Positions 10,117-19,326 of a stretch of DNA of 64,000 nucleotides are shown in pieces (position 1 is the stretch's first letter; every line of letters begins with the position of its first letter). The notes below the pieces were generated by a model. It had not been told where the DNA came from. It did not search any database and saw nothing but the letters and a program-made list of their open reading frames with translations. The DNA is from Actinomycetospora lutea. Its GTDB lineage: Bacteria; Actinomycetota; Actinomycetes; Mycobacteriales; Pseudonocardiaceae. A program made the translations under genes and the position numbers. Location of the stretch: NCBI RefSeq assembly GCF_028737205.1, contig NZ_JAQZAL010000018.1:62001-126000 (forward strand). The letters are read 5' to 3'.

Positions 10117-10743
10117 ATGGACGACGAACGGCTGCTGTCCGAGGCCCTGCGCGCGCACGCCGCGGGCGGTGTGTCCTCCCCGGGCGGCACCCCGGACGCG
10201 GCACCGGACGGCACCCCCGCCCCGGCGTCCTCCGATGAGCCGGCCGGCTCGAGCGGCTCCCGGCTGCGCGACCGGTTCCGGCCCCTCGCGCGTCGCCGCG
10301 ACACCCCCGACGCCGCGCCCGAGACCGTCGCCCACCCCACGCCCGCGCCGCCCACCCCGCCCGCTCCGCCCACCCCGCCCGCCGGCTCCACCGGGCCCTA
10401 CCCGGCGCCGCCCCGCAACGGACCGCCGATGGCCCGCCCCGCCGCCCGTCCCCCGCGCGGGACGATGGACCGGCCCTGGCCCCAGGCGCCCCCGGGCGGG
10501 CCGCCGCCGGCGGGCCGGCCCGCGCCCCCGCTGCCGACGGGCCCCGTCCGCCCGCCCGGGCCCGGTGTGCCTCACCAGCGGCCCGCGCCGGGCGCCGCCC
10601 CGCCGCCCCCGGTGCCGACCGACGACGCCGGTCCGACGGCCTGGACGCCGGCCCGGATCGCCTGGTGGTCGGGCGTGGCGCTGCTCGCCGGCGCGATCGC
10701 GGGCGCGCTCGCGGCCGTCGGCACGCTGGGCCTGCCGGGCTGA
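10117..10743 (+). CDS. Proline-rich protein with one C-terminal membrane helix
   Basis: The product is 208 aa. A short acidic start (MDDERLLSEALRAHAAGG) is followed by about 150 residues dominated by Pro, Ala and Gly, including near-perfect APPTPP repeats. It ends in a single membrane helix (ARIAWWSGVALLAGAIAGALAAV), giving a cytosolic N-terminus and a tail anchor. Its position behind an ECF sigma gene makes it a candidate for controlling that sigma factor, but it has no ZAS or other anti-sigma motif. No function is claimed. Confidence 0.6.
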   Translation: MDDERLLSEALRAHAAGGVSSPGGTPDAAPDGTPAPASSDEPAGSSGSRLRDRFRPLARRRDTPDAAPETVAHPTPAPPTPPAPPTPPAGSTGPYPAPPRNGPPMARPAARPPRGTMDRPWPQAPPGGPPPAGRPAPPLPTGPVRPPGPGVPHQRPAPGAAPPPPVPTDDAGPTAWTPARIAWWSGVALLAGAIAGALAAVGTLGLPG

Positions 10744-10847
10744 CCCGGAGCTGATACGGGGCTGACCCGGCGCCCACACGGGCTTCACACGAGCCTCCCC
10801 GCCGGCGTTTCGGGGTGACCCGGAGGCCCGCGCCCAGGTCCGCCGCG

Positions 10848-10853
10848 TACGGT
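10848..10853 (+). promoter_or_regulatory. -10 element (TACGGT) of the DedA gene
   Basis: TACGGT lies 8 nt upstream of the GTG at 10862, leaderless-type spacing. Confidence 0.4.
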
Positions 10854-10861
10854 TCACAGAC

Positions 10862-11605
10862 GTGTCGCCCACACTCGCCGCCGCCACGACCACGGTGCAG
10901 GCCCTCGGCCCGGAGTGGCTCGACCCGCAGTACATCATCGAGTCGCTGGGCCCGTGGGCCCTCGTCGGTGTGTGCCTGATCATCTTCGCCGAGTGCGGCC
11001 TGCTGGTCGGGTTCTTCCTGCCCGGCGACTCGCTGCTGTTCATCACGGGTCTCGCCGTCGTCACCGGCCTGATCAGCACCCCGCTGTGGCTGGTGTGCGT
11101 CCTGCTGGTGGTATGCGCGTTCCTCGGCAACGCGCTGGGCTACTACATCGGCCTCAAGGCCGGACCCGCGATCTTCGACAAGCCCGACTCGAAGCTCTTC
11201 AAGAAGGAGAACGTCGAGCGGACGCAGAAGTTCTTCGACAAGTACGGCAACCGGGCGATCGTGCTCGGCCGCTTCGTGCCGATCGTGCGCACGTTCATCA
11301 CGGTCATGGCCGGCGTGGGGCGCATGGACGCCCGCCGCTACCTGACGTTCTCGCTGATCGGCGGCGTCGCCTGGGCGGCCGGCGTGACGCTGCTCGGCGC
11401 CGCCCTCGGCCAGTTCGAGTTCGTGAAGAACAACATCGAGATGATGCTGATCCTGGTGGTGGCGCTGTCGCTGGTGCCGATCGCCATCGAGATGATCAAG
11501 GCGCGGCGCGAGAGGAAGCTCGGGGCGCAGGGGCTGGCCGAGGACGTGCTCGACGGCGCCAACGACGAGCCGACCCAGGTCATCGACACACGGCGCGAGC
11601 CCTAG
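10862..11605 (+). CDS. DedA family membrane protein
   Basis: The product is 247 aa, corresponding by position to M. tuberculosis Rv0364. DedA (VTT/SNARE-associated) proteins are polytopic and are linked to lipid scrambling or recycling of lipid carriers and to membrane energetics. Visible features are LIIFAECGLLVGFFLPGDSLL (the family's E and FxPGD motifs, about residues 40-60), the GNALGYYIGLKAG helix-turn, and the reentrant-loop motif FGNRAIVLGRFVPIVRTF-type sequence with conserved R and P (about 135-150), then GGVAWAAGV. The C-terminus is charged and cytosolic. It converges with and overlaps the RNA methyltransferase gene by 4 bp. Confidence 0.93.
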   Translation: MSPTLAAATTTVQALGPEWLDPQYIIESLGPWALVGVCLIIFAECGLLVGFFLPGDSLLFITGLAVVTGLISTPLWLVCVLLVVCAFLGNALGYYIGLKAGPAIFDKPDSKLFKKENVERTQKFFDKYGNRAIVLGRFVPIVRTFITVMAGVGRMDARRYLTFSLIGGVAWAAGVTLLGAALGQFEFVKNNIEMMLILVVALSLVPIAIEMIKARRERKLGAQGLAEDVLDGANDEPTQVIDTRREP

Positions 11606-12276
11606 ACGTCCGCGTGCGCGCGGATCCACGCGTGCATGGCGATCCCGGCGGCGACGCCGGCGTTGATCGACCGGGTCGAACCGAACTGGGCGATGGCGAG
11701 CACCGTGTCCGCGCCCGCCACGGCCTCGGACGTGAGCCCCACGCCCTCCTGACCGAACAGCAGCACGCAGCGGCGCGGCAGCACCGCGGTCTCCAGCGGC
11801 GCCGCCCCGGGGGCGTTGTCGACCGCGACCACGGCGAGGTCCTCCCCGCGCGCCCACGCGAGCAGGGCCGCGACGTCGGGGTGGTGGTGCACGTGCTGGT
11901 AGCGGTCGGTGACCATCGCGCCCCGCCGGTTCCAGCGCCGCCGCCCCACGACGTGCACGGCAGCCGCCGCGAAGGCGTTGGCGGTGCGCACGATCGTGCC
12001 GATGTTGGCGTCGTGGTGCAGGTTCTCGATCGCGACGTGGAACGGGTGGCGCCGGGCGTCGAGGTCGGCGACCACCGCCTCGCGGCGCCAGTACCGGTAG
12101 CGGTCGACGACGTTGCGCCGGTCGCCCGCCGCGAGGAGCTCGGGGTCGTAGCGGGGGTCGTCGGGCCACGTCTCCGGACCGCCGGGCCAGGGCCCGACGC
12201 CGACCGGGTCCGGGCCGGTGCGCCACTCGGTGGGACCGGGCCCGTCCTCGTCGGCGGGCTCGTCGGGGCCGGTCAC
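11602..12276 (-). CDS. SpoU/TrmH-family RNA 2'-O-methyltransferase
   Basis: The product is 224 aa. SPOUT-fold enzymes transfer a methyl group from SAM to a ribose 2'-OH in rRNA or tRNA. After a variable N-terminus come motif 1 (IENLHHDANIGTIVRTANAF, about 90-110), motif 2 (LLFGQEGVGLTSEA) and motif 3 (IAQFGSTRSINAGVAAGIAM), which together form the knotted SAM site. The RNA target cannot be told from sequence. The chosen GTG at 12276 shares the GTGA with the pyrE stop, so translation is coupled. As I recall, Rv0380c/pyrE (Rv0382c) have a similar arrangement. Confidence 0.9.
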   Translation of the reverse strand: MTGPDEPADEDGPGPTEWRTGPDPVGVGPWPGGPETWPDDPRYDPELLAAGDRRNVVDRYRYWRREAVVADLDARRHPFHVAIENLHHDANIGTIVRTANAFAAAAVHVVGRRRWNRRGAMVTDRYQHVHHHPDVAALLAWARGEDLAVVAVDNAPGAAPLETAVLPRRCVLLFGQEGVGLTSEAVAGADTVLAIAQFGSTRSINAGVAAGIAMHAWIRAHADV

Positions 12277-12821
12277 AGCCCCAGGTCGGCCAGCCCGAGC
12301 AGCGACCGGCACTCGAGCCCGCGGGCCTCGACGGCCTCCGTCGCACCGGTCGCGCGGTCGACGACGGTGACGACGCCGACGACCTGCGCGCCGGCCTCGA
12401 CCAGCGCGTCGACGGCGGTGAGCACGCTGCCGCCGGTCGTCGAGGTGTCCTCGACCGCGAGCACGCGGCGCCCGGCCACGTCCGGGCCCTCGATGCGCCG
12501 CTGCATGCCGTGGGTCTTGGCCGCCGCCCGCACCACGCACGCGTCGACGGGGCGCCCGGGCGCGTGCATCACCGCGAGCGCGACCGGGTCGGCGCCCATG
12601 GTCAGCCCGCCCGCGGCGTCGTAGTCCCAGTCGGCGGTGGCCTCGCGCACGAGTCGCCCGATGAGCGGGCCCGCCTCGTGGTGCAGGGTCGCGCGGCGCA
12701 GGTCGACGTAGTAGTCGGCCTCCTGGCCCGACGACAGCGTCACCTTCCCGCGGACGACCGCCAGCTCCGCGACCAGCGCGGCGAGCCGGGCGCGGGCGTG
12801 GGTATCGACGGCCGGTCTCAC
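12273..12821 (-). CDS. pyrE: Orotate phosphoribosyltransferase
   Basis: PyrE converts orotate and PRPP to OMP in pyrimidine synthesis. The product is 182 aa, the usual length. Visible are the substrate strand GKVTLSSGQEADYYVDLRRA, GGLTMGADPVA, RAAAKTHG, and the PRPP-binding loop VLAVEDTSTTGGSVLTAVDALVEAG (about residues 118-142). In the loop, the usual acidic pair V-x-D-D/V-E-D is present as EDT. The start is GTG at 12821. It couples to the RNA methyltransferase by a GTGA overlap. The double-SDR gene on the same strand ends 55 bp upstream of the pyrE start. Confidence 0.96.
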   Translation of the reverse strand: MRPAVDTHARARLAALVAELAVVRGKVTLSSGQEADYYVDLRRATLHHEAGPLIGRLVREATADWDYDAAGGLTMGADPVALAVMHAPGRPVDACVVRAAAKTHGMQRRIEGPDVAGRRVLAVEDTSTTGGSVLTAVDALVEAGAQVVGVVTVVDRATGATEAVEARGLECRSLLGLADLGL

Positions 12822-12876
12822 GGGGCGAGCTCCCCTGTCGGCGTGCTCACCCGGATGCTCCGTCTCCGGGGGACGT

Positions 12877-14472
12877 TCATCCGCGCCCCGTCGCCGTCCG
12901 CGACGCCAGGGCCCGCAGGACCGCGCGCGGCACGACCCGCGTGACGCCGACGATCGCCTTGTACACCGCTCCCGGCACGGACACCGCCTTTCCCGCCTCG
13001 AGGTCGTCCAGGCCCTCGGTGACCACCGTGCCCGCGTCCAGCCACAGCCAGTCGGGGCCCGGGCGGTCCTGCCCGAGACGCGCGTGAAACTCGGTGCGCG
13101 TGAACCCGGGGCAGAGTGCCATGACCCGCACGCCCGTGCCGCCCAGGGACAGGGCGAGGTTCTGCGAGAGCGCCGTGACGTAGGTCTTGCCCGCGCTGTA
13201 GACCGAGCCGCGACCGGGCAGGAAGCCGGCCACGCTCGACACGTTGATCACGTCGCCGCGCCCGCGCGCCACCATGACGGGCAGGACGGCCGCGGTCAGC
13301 TCGAGCACCGCGGCCATGTTGACCTCGTAGTTCGCGCGCAGGGCGCCGGGGTCGGTGTCGACGAACTCGCCGGCGGTCGCGTAGCCCGCGTTGTTGACCA
13401 GGAGCGCCACCGGGGTCTCGCCGAGGGTCAGGCGCTCGACCACCCGGCGGCGCCCGGACGCGGCGGCGAGGTCGGCCACCAGCACCTCGACGCCGACGCC
13501 GTGGCGGGCCCGCAGGCGCTCGGCGAGGCTCTCGAGACGCGCGGCGTCGCGGGCGACGAGGACGAGGTCGTGCCCGGCGACGGCGAGGTGCTCGGCGAAC
13601 GCGGCCCCGATCCCGGAGCTGGCGCCGGTGACGAGCGCGGTGCCCTCCCGGGCGCCGCGGGGTCCGCGCCGGGCCGCGAGCGCGCCGGCGAACGTCGTGC
13701 GGCGCATCCCGGACGACACGCGCAGCGCCGCGAACGGGACGAGCCGCGAGGTCCCGACCAGCGCCTTCATCCCCACGCCGGGCGTCGAGACGGCGCGTCC
13801 GGCGGCGTGGTCGGCGAGGGCGGCGCCCGCGACGGTGTCCACGTCGGGCGGGGCGACGCGCAGGGGGACGGCCTGCTTCGTCCGCGGGCCCCCGCCGACG
13901 CCGGGCGGGGTCGGGCAGACGACGGTGAGCGTGAGCCCGTCGGCGTGGTGCCGCTGCGCCAGCGACTCGGTCAGCATCGCGACGTAGGCCTGCGCGGCGC
14001 CGTCGAGCCCGGCCGCGCCGGGCAGCGGCAGGTAGGCGCCGGGGCCGGCGGTCGTGATGACCCCGCCCGGGCCGGGGTGCCGGCGCGCGATCATCCCGGG
14101 CAGCGCGGCCCGGACGAGGACCAGCGCGGCGGCAGCGGTGCGGTCGAGCGCGGCGCGCACCCGCGCCGGGTCGGCCTCGGGCAGGCCCTCGGTGCTCGGG
14201 GGCGTCGGCCCGACGACGAGCAGGTCGATGGGGCGGGTCGAGGTCTCGAGACGGCGGGCGACGAGGTCGACGTCGTCGGCGTCCGCGAGGTCCCCGGGCA
14301 GGATCTCCGGCCGGGTGCCGCCGAGCTCGTCGGCGAGCGCCTCGAGGGCGCCGCGCTCCCCACCGGCGAGGACGAGCTCGTCGCCCGCCGCGTGCAGGCG
14401 CCGGACGAACGCGCGGCCGAGGTCGGTGTCGGCCGACGTGACCAGGGTCCGGCGCGGTACGGGCCCGCTCAC
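12877..14472 (-). CDS. Two-domain short-chain dehydrogenase/reductase fusion
   Basis: The product is 531 aa with two tandem SDR folds. The C-terminal domain (about 275-531) is a complete classical [21 protein letters not shown] cofactor loop, [14 protein letters not shown] with the catalytic Ser, and YSAGKTYV with the Tyr/Lys pair. The N-terminal domain (1-270) keeps the fold but has lost the glycine loop ([12 protein letters not shown]) and the YxxxK pair (YVAML), so it is predicted inactive. Both halves end in a similar hydrophobic [15 protein letters not shown] / [15 protein letters not shown] motif, pointing to an internal duplication. The start GTG at 14472 overlaps the stop of the upstream gene (GTGA). 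The substrate is unknown. Confidence 0.85.
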   Translation of the reverse strand: MSGPVPRRTLVTSADTDLGRAFVRRLHAAGDELVLAGGERGALEALADELGGTRPEILPGDLADADDVDLVARRLETSTRPIDLLVVGPTPPSTEGLPEADPARVRAALDRTAAAALVLVRAALPGMIARRHPGPGGVITTAGPGAYLPLPGAAGLDGAAQAYVAMLTESLAQRHHADGLTLTVVCPTPPGVGGGPRTKQAVPLRVAPPDVDTVAGAALADHAAGRAVSTPGVGMKALVGTSRLVPFAALRVSSGMRRTTFAGALAARRGPRGAREGTALVTGASSGIGAAFAEHLAVAGHDLVLVARDAARLESLAERLRARHGVGVEVLVADLAAASGRRRVVERLTLGETPVALLVNNAGYATAGEFVDTDPGALRANYEVNMAAVLELTAAVLPVMVARGRGDVINVSSVAGFLPGRGSVYSAGKTYVTALSQNLALSLGGTGVRVMALCPGFTRTEFHARLGQDRPGPDWLWLDAGTVVTEGLDDLEAGKAVSVPGAVYKAIVGVTRVVPRAVLRALASRTATGRG

Positions 14473-15284
14473 CGCCCCGAGGACGAACTGCTGCGGGCGC
14501 CCGGCCCGAACTCGTCGTCCTCGACGTCGTAGGGGATGTCGGCGGGGCGGTCGCGGTGGGTCGGGCGGGGCTCGTCGGCGGGCACGTCGGCCTCCGCGTC
14601 GTGGTCGGCAGCGGCCGGGGTGGGCTCGGGGCCGTCGCCGTCGCCGTCGCCCCCGCCCGCGGCGTCCTCGAGCGCGACCGACAGCTCCACGAGCGCCTGC
14701 AGGAGACCCTGGACGCGGTCGGGGTCGGCGCCCGGGTCGGTGGTGGCGAGCACCCAGGTGTCCTCGGCCCAGACCAGCGGCACGTCGTCGCCGACCAGGT
14801 CGGCGGCGCGCGCGACGTCGCCGGTGATCAGCGGGCGGGCCTGGGCCACCGAGGTGACGAAGGCGTAGCGCTCGCCGACCTGGCCGAGCGAGTCGAGGCC
14901 CGCGTCGTCGGGCAGCGGGGCCGAGGGCAGGCGCAGCTCGATGGCCACCGGCAGCGTCGCGACGCCGCGCACGGCGGCGACGATGCCCGTGATCTGGCCG
15001 GCCTGCTCGTGGTCGAAGACGTGGGCGAGCCGACGGCCGCCCGGGCCCGGGACCGCGCCGGTGGCGAGGTCGAGCGCGCGGCCGTGGCCACCCTGGTGCA
15101 CGGCGCCGTAGCGCCAGCGGCTCGGCAGGACGGGATCGACGTCGACGAACTCCCAGCTCTTCTGCTCGGCCCACTTGCGCCGGTCGCGACGGTGCCCGCC
15201 GGTGCGGGCGCGGTCGGAGAGCAGCAGCAGCGCCCCGCCGCCCGCGGCGAGCGCCGCGATGACGAACCAGACCCAGGCAGGCAC
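14469..15284 (-). CDS. Membrane-anchored hypothetical protein
   Basis: The product is 271 aa. One N-terminal membrane helix ([18 protein letters not shown]) is followed by a basic stretch and a globular domain of about 180 residues ([23 protein letters not shown] onward). The C-terminal 60 residues are Asp/Gly/Pro-rich and disordered, ending in a Ser run. No known domain is recognised. The GTG at 15284 is preferred because it gives the helix at the N-terminus and lies 6 nt after a TACCCT -10 motif. It is translationally coupled to the double-SDR gene. Confidence 0.65.
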   Translation of the reverse strand: MPAWVWFVIAALAAGGGALLLLSDRARTGGHRRDRRKWAEQKSWEFVDVDPVLPSRWRYGAVHQGGHGRALDLATGAVPGPGGRRLAHVFDHEQAGQITGIVAAVRGVATLPVAIELRLPSAPLPDDAGLDSLGQVGERYAFVTSVAQARPLITGDVARAADLVGDDVPLVWAEDTWVLATTDPGADPDRVQGLLQALVELSVALEDAAGGGDGDGDGPEPTPAAADHDAEADVPADEPRPTHRDRPADIPYDVEDDEFGPGARSSSSSGR

Positions 15285-15290
15285 GCACGC

Positions 15291-15296
15291 AGGGTA
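15291..15296 (-). promoter_or_regulatory. -10 element (TACCCT) of the membrane-anchored protein gene
   Basis: TACCCT on the minus strand lies 6 nt upstream of the GTG at 15284; leaderless-type spacing. Confidence 0.35.
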
Positions 15297-15347
15297 CGAC
15301 GCCCGCGTCCCCCCATCGTGCAGGGCGCCCTCGGCGCGCCGGACCAC

Positions 15348-15387
15348 GTGAGCGAAATTCGGGGCTATCGCACCGAACTCCGCTCAC
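15348..15387. repeat. 40-bp imperfect inverted repeat (GTGAGCG...CGCTCAC)
   Basis: The arms GTGAGCGaaaTTCG and CGAActcCGCTCAC face each other around a GC-rich centre, in the divergent gap between the membrane-anchored protein and the ABC-F gene. Because both neighbours point away, it is not a terminator. It is either an operator shared by the two promoters or an intergenic palindromic repeat. Confidence 0.55.
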
Positions 15388-15420
15388 ATGGGACGTCCGA
15401 AACGGGTGGTGCGGCGCGGT

Positions 15421-15426
15421 TAGGCT
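15421..15426 (+). promoter_or_regulatory. -10 element (TAGGCT) of the ABC-F gene
   Basis: TAGGCT lies 8 nt before the GTG at 15435. This favours 15435 over the in-frame GTG at 15429, which would lie only 2 nt from the motif. Confidence 0.4.
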
Positions 15427-15434
15427 CGGTGATC

Positions 15435-17084
15435 GTGAGCGCCACGCTGGTCGCGCGGGACCTCGCCGCCGCGCACGGCGCCCGGGTGCTGTTCTCCGGA
15501 CTCGACCTCGTCGTCGCCCCCGGCGACGTCATCGGGCTGGTCGGGGTGAACGGCGCCGGGAAGTCGACCCTGTTGCGGCTGCTCGCCGGCCTCGCCGCGC
15601 CCGACCAGGGCTCGGTCGCGCTCTCGCCCGCGTCGGCGACCGTCGGGCACCTGCCCCAGGAGACCGCGCGGGTGCCGGGCGAGACCGTCCGCGGCTTCGT
15701 GGGCCGGCGCACCGGCGTCACCGCGGCCGCCGCCACCCTCGACACGGCGACCACCGCGCTGTCGCAGGGCGCCCCCGGCGGCGACGAGGCCTACGCCGCG
15801 GCCCTGGAGCGCTGGCTCGACCTCGGCGGCGCCGACCTCGAGGAGCGCACCGCCGAGGTCGCCGACGACCTGGGCCTCGACGCCGCCCTGCTCGACGCCC
15901 CCGTGACCGCGCTCTCCGGCGGCCAGGCCGCCCGCGCCAACCTCGCCTCGCTGCTGCTGGCCCGCTTCGACGTCTTCCTGCTCGACGAGCCCACCAACGA
16001 CCTCGACCTCGCCGGCCTGGAGCGCCTCGAGCGCTGGGTGCGCGACCTACGGGCCGGCACGGTGCTCGTCAGCCACGACCGCGAGTTCCTGGCCCGCACG
16101 GTGACCTCGGTGCTCGAGCTCGACCTCGCCCAGCAGCAGGTCACCCAGTACGGCGGCGGCTACGAGGCCTACCTCGCCGAGCGCGCGACGGCCCGCCGGC
16201 ACGCCCGCGAGGCCTACGAGGAGTACGCCGAGAAACGCTCCGAGCTCACCGCGCGGATGCAGACACAGAAGCAGTGGGTGGACAAGGGCGTGCGCAACGC
16301 CCGCAAGAAGGCCACCGACAAGGACAAGTTCATCAAGCACCACAACGCGCAGACCTCCGAGAAGCAGGCCTCGAAGATCGCGCAGACCGAGCGCCGGCTC
16401 GAGCGCATGGAGGTCGTCGAGGAGCCGCGCAAGGAGTGGGATCTGCGGATGACGATCGCCGCGGCGCCGCGCTCGGGCACGGTCGTCGCGACGCTGGACG
16501 GGGCCGTCGTCCGCCGGGGCGCCTTCACCCTCGGCCCCGTCACCCTCCAGCTCGACCGGTCCGACCGGGTCGCGATCACCGGGGCCAACGGCGCCGGCAA
16601 GTCGACGCTGCTCGCGCTGCTGCTCGGGCGCCTCGCGCCCGACGAGGGGCGCGCCGCGCTGGGGTCGGGCGTCGTCGTCGGGGAGGTCGACCAGGCCCGT
16701 GGCCTGCTGACCGGGTCGACGGCCCTGCTCGACGTCTTCTCGCGCGAGCCCGAGCTCGACCGCTGGCCCACGGCCGAGGTCCGCACGCTGCTCGCGAAGT
16801 TCGGGCTCGGCGCCGAGCACGTGCACCGCGGCGCCGACACCCTCTCGCCCGGCGAGCGCACCCGCGCCGCGCTGGCCCTGCTGCAGGCGCGCGGGGTGAA
16901 CCTGCTCGTGCTCGACGAGCCCACCAACCACCTCGACCTCGCCGCCATCGAGCAGCTCGAGTCCGCGCTCGCCTCGTTCGGGGGCACCCTGCTGCTCGTC
17001 TCGCACGACCGGCGCCTGCTCGCGGGCGTGGCGACCACCCGGCACTGGCACGTCGACGCGGGACGGGTCACCGAGATCGACTAG
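15435..17084 (+). CDS. ABC-F family ATPase
   Basis: The product is 549 aa with two ATP-binding cassettes and no membrane domain, the ABC-F plan. These soluble ATPases act on the ribosome, in translation control or antibiotic protection. Cassette 1 has Walker [10 protein letters not shown], signature [19 protein letters not shown] and Walker [13 protein letters not shown]. Cassette 2 has [23 protein letters not shown] and [12 protein letters not shown]. The linker (about residues 240-330) is strongly charged and coiled-coil-like ([23 protein letters not shown]), as in the P-site tRNA interaction motif. Whether it confers resistance cannot be decided from sequence. Confidence 0.93.
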   Translation: MSATLVARDLAAAHGARVLFSGLDLVVAPGDVIGLVGVNGAGKSTLLRLLAGLAAPDQGSVALSPASATVGHLPQETARVPGETVRGFVGRRTGVTAAAATLDTATTALSQGAPGGDEAYAAALERWLDLGGADLEERTAEVADDLGLDAALLDAPVTALSGGQAARANLASLLLARFDVFLLDEPTNDLDLAGLERLERWVRDLRAGTVLVSHDREFLARTVTSVLELDLAQQQVTQYGGGYEAYLAERATARRHAREAYEEYAEKRSELTARMQTQKQWVDKGVRNARKKATDKDKFIKHHNAQTSEKQASKIAQTERRLERMEVVEEPRKEWDLRMTIAAAPRSGTVVATLDGAVVRRGAFTLGPVTLQLDRSDRVAITGANGAGKSTLLALLLGRLAPDEGRAALGSGVVVGEVDQARGLLTGSTALLDVFSREPELDRWPTAEVRTLLAKFGLGAEHVHRGADTLSPGERTRAALALLQARGVNLLVLDEPTNHLDLAAIEQLESALASFGGTLLLVSHDRRLLAGVATTRHWHVDAGRVTEID

Positions 17085-17136
17085 CCGGGTCACGGGTCGA
17101 GCTCCGCTTCGCTCCGTCTCCGGGAACCGGACGAAC

Positions 17137-17154
17137 GATGAGAACGTTCTCATC
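17137..17154. promoter_or_regulatory. Perfect 18-bp palindrome upstream of the lipoprotein/two-component operon
   Basis: GATGAGAACGTTCTCATC is a perfect palindrome centred 53 bp before the lipoprotein start at 17198. It is a good candidate operator for this operon. A half-site, TTCTCAT, occurs at 25318-25324 upstream of the second acidic lipoprotein gene. Confidence 0.5.
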
Positions 17155-17197
17155 CCGGCGTCACCGGCGGCTCACCCGCGACGACGAGGGTGGCCGC

Positions 17198-17440
17198 ATG
17201 ACTCGTTCGACCATCGCTGCCGCGCTCGTGCTCGCCGGGCTCGCGGTCGGCGCGACCGCGTGCGACACGTCCACCGAGTCGCCGCTGCCGGCGCCGGTGT
17301 CGGTGCCGTCGGTGCCGGGCGGGGCGCCCGCCCCGGCCCCGGAGCAGGACGACGACGGGACCGTGGCGCCGCCGCCGGCCGGGCAGGAGGACGGGGATGA
17401 CGGCGGGGACGCCGGCGACGACGACGGTGGCGACGGCTGA
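17198..17440 (+). CDS. Small acidic lipoprotein
   Basis: The product is 80 aa. The signal peptide MTRSTIAAALVLAGLAVGATAC ends in a lipobox Cys, followed by a Pro/Val-rich linker and a C-terminal Asp/Gly-rich tail (GDDGGDAGDDDGGDG). The mature part has no fold signature; the acidic tail could bind divalent cations. It overlaps the start of the histidine kinase gene by 44 bp. A paralogue-like acidic lipoprotein lies beyond the response regulator (24918-25226), so the pair flank the two-component genes. Confidence 0.75.
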   Translation: MTRSTIAAALVLAGLAVGATACDTSTESPLPAPVSVPSVPGGAPAPAPEQDDDGTVAPPPAGQEDGDDGGDAGDDDGGDG

Positions 17441-18385
17441 TCACCCCGTCGCCCACCCCGTCGGCTACCTGCGCGCCCGCGGCGCCCGTGTCCGGATCGT
17501 CGCCTGGGTGCTGCTGCTCGTGCTCGGGAGCATGGCCGTCGTCACCGTCGTCACCTGGCAGCTCCTGATCCGCGCCACCGACGCCCGCATGGACACCGCG
17601 CTGCGCACCGAGATCGAGGAGTTCACGGCGCTCACCGCATCGGGCCGCAGCCCCACCGACGGCGCGCCGTTCGCGTCGGTCGACCAGGTGCCCCAGACCG
17701 CGATCACCGACAACCTCGCGCGTCCCAACGAGAAGTTCCTCGGCTACCTCGACGGGGTCTTCCGCTACCAGAGCCGCCAGCAGAGCCCCGTGCTGCTCGC
17801 CGGCGACCCGGGGTTCGCCCGCCTCGCCGGGTCGGTGCCGGCGCCGGTGGAGGCCCGCTACGAGAGCGCGGCGGGCGAGGTCCGCTACATCGCCGTGCCC
17901 GTCACGCTGGCCGGCGACCCGGCGCGCGGTGTCATCGTCGTCGCCTACTTCGCCGACCAGGAGCGCTCGGCCGCCGACGACGCCGCCCTGCTCATGGTCG
18001 CCGCCGGCGCCGTCACCGCGGTGCTCGCCGCCGTCGCCGCCTGGCTGGTCGCGGGCCGCATCCTGCGCCCGGTGCGCGACGTCGCCGACACGGCGCGCGC
18101 GATCACCGAGACCGACCTGTCCGCGCGCATCACCGCCCGCGCCGACACCCGCGACGAGCTCGGCGCCCTGGTCCGGGCGGTCAACGCGATGCTCGACCGC
18201 GTCGAGGACGGCGCGCGGGCCCAGCGCCGCTTCGTCGACGACGCCGGCCACGAGCTGCGGACCCCGATCACGATCGTGCGCGGCCACCTCGAGGTGGTCG
18301 ACGTCGACGACCCCGCCGACGTGCGCGCCACCGTGGGGCTGGTCGACGACGAGCTCGAGCGGATGAACCGCATCGTGTCCGTGCT
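17397..18385 (+). pseudogene. Sensor histidine kinase, 5' part (interrupted by the island)
   Basis: The AGGAGG site and ATG at 17397 start a normal OmpR-partner kinase. It has a membrane helix (IVAWVLLLVLGSMAVVTVVTW), an extracytoplasmic sensor of about 140 aa, a second helix (LLMVAAGAVTAVLAAVAAWLVAG), HAMP (ILRPVRDVADTARAIT) and the H-box (RFVDDAGHELRTPITIVRGHLE, phospho-His about residue 285). Shortly after the second dimerisation helix (ELERMNRIVS) the similarity ends, near 18380-18390. The frame continues by chance for about 190 codons into foreign DNA. The missing ATPase domain is found 5.3 kb downstream at 23719-24234. Any product here would lack catalytic ATP binding. Confidence 0.9.
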
Positions 18386-18475
18386 CTTGCACCAGGACCG
18401 TCCGCACGGCGCAGGACACCTCTACAGACGTGGGCTTACGGCCCGCTGGGACGCCGTGTACGAGGCGGTCCGCTA

Positions 18476-18679
18476 CTACCCAGTCCAACCACCCCGGATC
18501 GGGGGCGGCTCACCGCACGGGCAAATCAGCCCCGGCACAGGTTCCGGGTGCTCGCCGGTCCAACACAACGGCTTTCCGCGCTTGGCTGCGCGCCTCCGCT
18601 TGACCAGCAAAGAATTGCAGGGCTGGCACTTGCCAGCCGTTTCCGGCCGCTCATGTAGACCTTTCTCGCACAGCGCCAT
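18476..18679 (-). CDS. Small cysteine-rich (zinc-ribbon-like) protein
   Basis: The product is 67 aa, MALCEKGLHERPETAGKCQPC at the start. Cysteines at 4, 18, 21 and 39 and a late CPC pair, with nearby His residues, suggest a zinc ribbon. It is basic in the middle (KRRRAAKRGK). The shape is typical of small actinophage or integrative-element proteins. Function unknown. Confidence 0.45.
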   Translation of the reverse strand: MALCEKGLHERPETAGKCQPCNSLLVKRRRAAKRGKPLCWTGEHPEPVPGLICPCGEPPPIRGGWTG

Positions 18680-18817
18680 GGATGATGGCTTCCGTTCTCG
18701 TGAATTGGGTAGGCGGTATCGCCCCGGTCTCCCTCCGGGCCGATCCCCTCTCCGTTCTCAAGGCATAAAGATGGCCCGGCAGGAATTCCCACCGGGCCGC
18801 GTGCTGATAACGGCCCG

Positions 18818-19015
18818 CTACTTGCGGGGATCAAACTCCACACGGCATCCAGGTTCGGTGCACCGGAAGAACGCGCGTCGCTGCCCGGTGCTCTTGTCCG
18901 TCGCCGTGACTATGCTGGGCGGCGAATCCACGTGCTCGCACCCGGCCGCGCGCCGTACTTGATCCACGCGGGTACGGTTCCCGCCGTCTCCCCCGTGCAT
19001 CGTGCTCGCGATCAT
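18818..19015 (-). CDS. Small zinc-ribbon-like protein
   Basis: The product is 65 aa, or 60 if it starts at the ATG at 19000. The C-terminal half has a candidate zinc site: CEHVD and then FRCTEPGCRVEF. It ends in a basic tail. It lies 139 bp upstream of the other small cysteine-rich gene on the same strand. No family is recognised. Confidence 0.4.
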   Translation of the reverse strand: MIASTMHGGDGGNRTRVDQVRRAAGCEHVDSPPSIVTATDKSTGQRRAFFRCTEPGCRVEFDPRK

Positions 19016-19326
19016 TCTCTGAACCTTCGTCTTAATCGATCACTTGCGGCTGACGGCGCAGACGCTACGTGACACTTAACAGTCAAGGCAAGCCGAGCCC
19101 CCGACCGGCTACGTCACAGATCCAATCAAGCCCTAGACCAGCCAATACGGCGACGCACCTATACGCGTTGGACCCATTATGTGCGCCATTAGTAGGTGCG
19201 TGACAGCGAAGCCGGACGGGTAGATAGCATAATGGTTGGTACACGTCCCAACTGACCGCAGAGAGTGACGTCTCGAGCTGCGGAGAGTGAGAGGCCCGCG
19301 GGGACGGCCAGGCGGATAATGGGGGC
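19016..19326. other. 311-bp gap inside the island, no gene seen
   Basis: This AT-richer intergenic stretch separates the minus-strand gene starting at 19015 from the plus-strand gene at 19327, so it must carry two divergent promoters. No coding frame with a ribosome site was found. Short overlapping frames here have no recognisable product. Confidence 0.4.

Noticed and set aside
17397-18962. Kinase fused to a novel C-terminal domain of about 190 aa
   Set aside because: The extension lies in island DNA, is antisense to the small cysteine-rich genes, and has no fold signature; the true C-terminus of the kinase is at 23719-24234.
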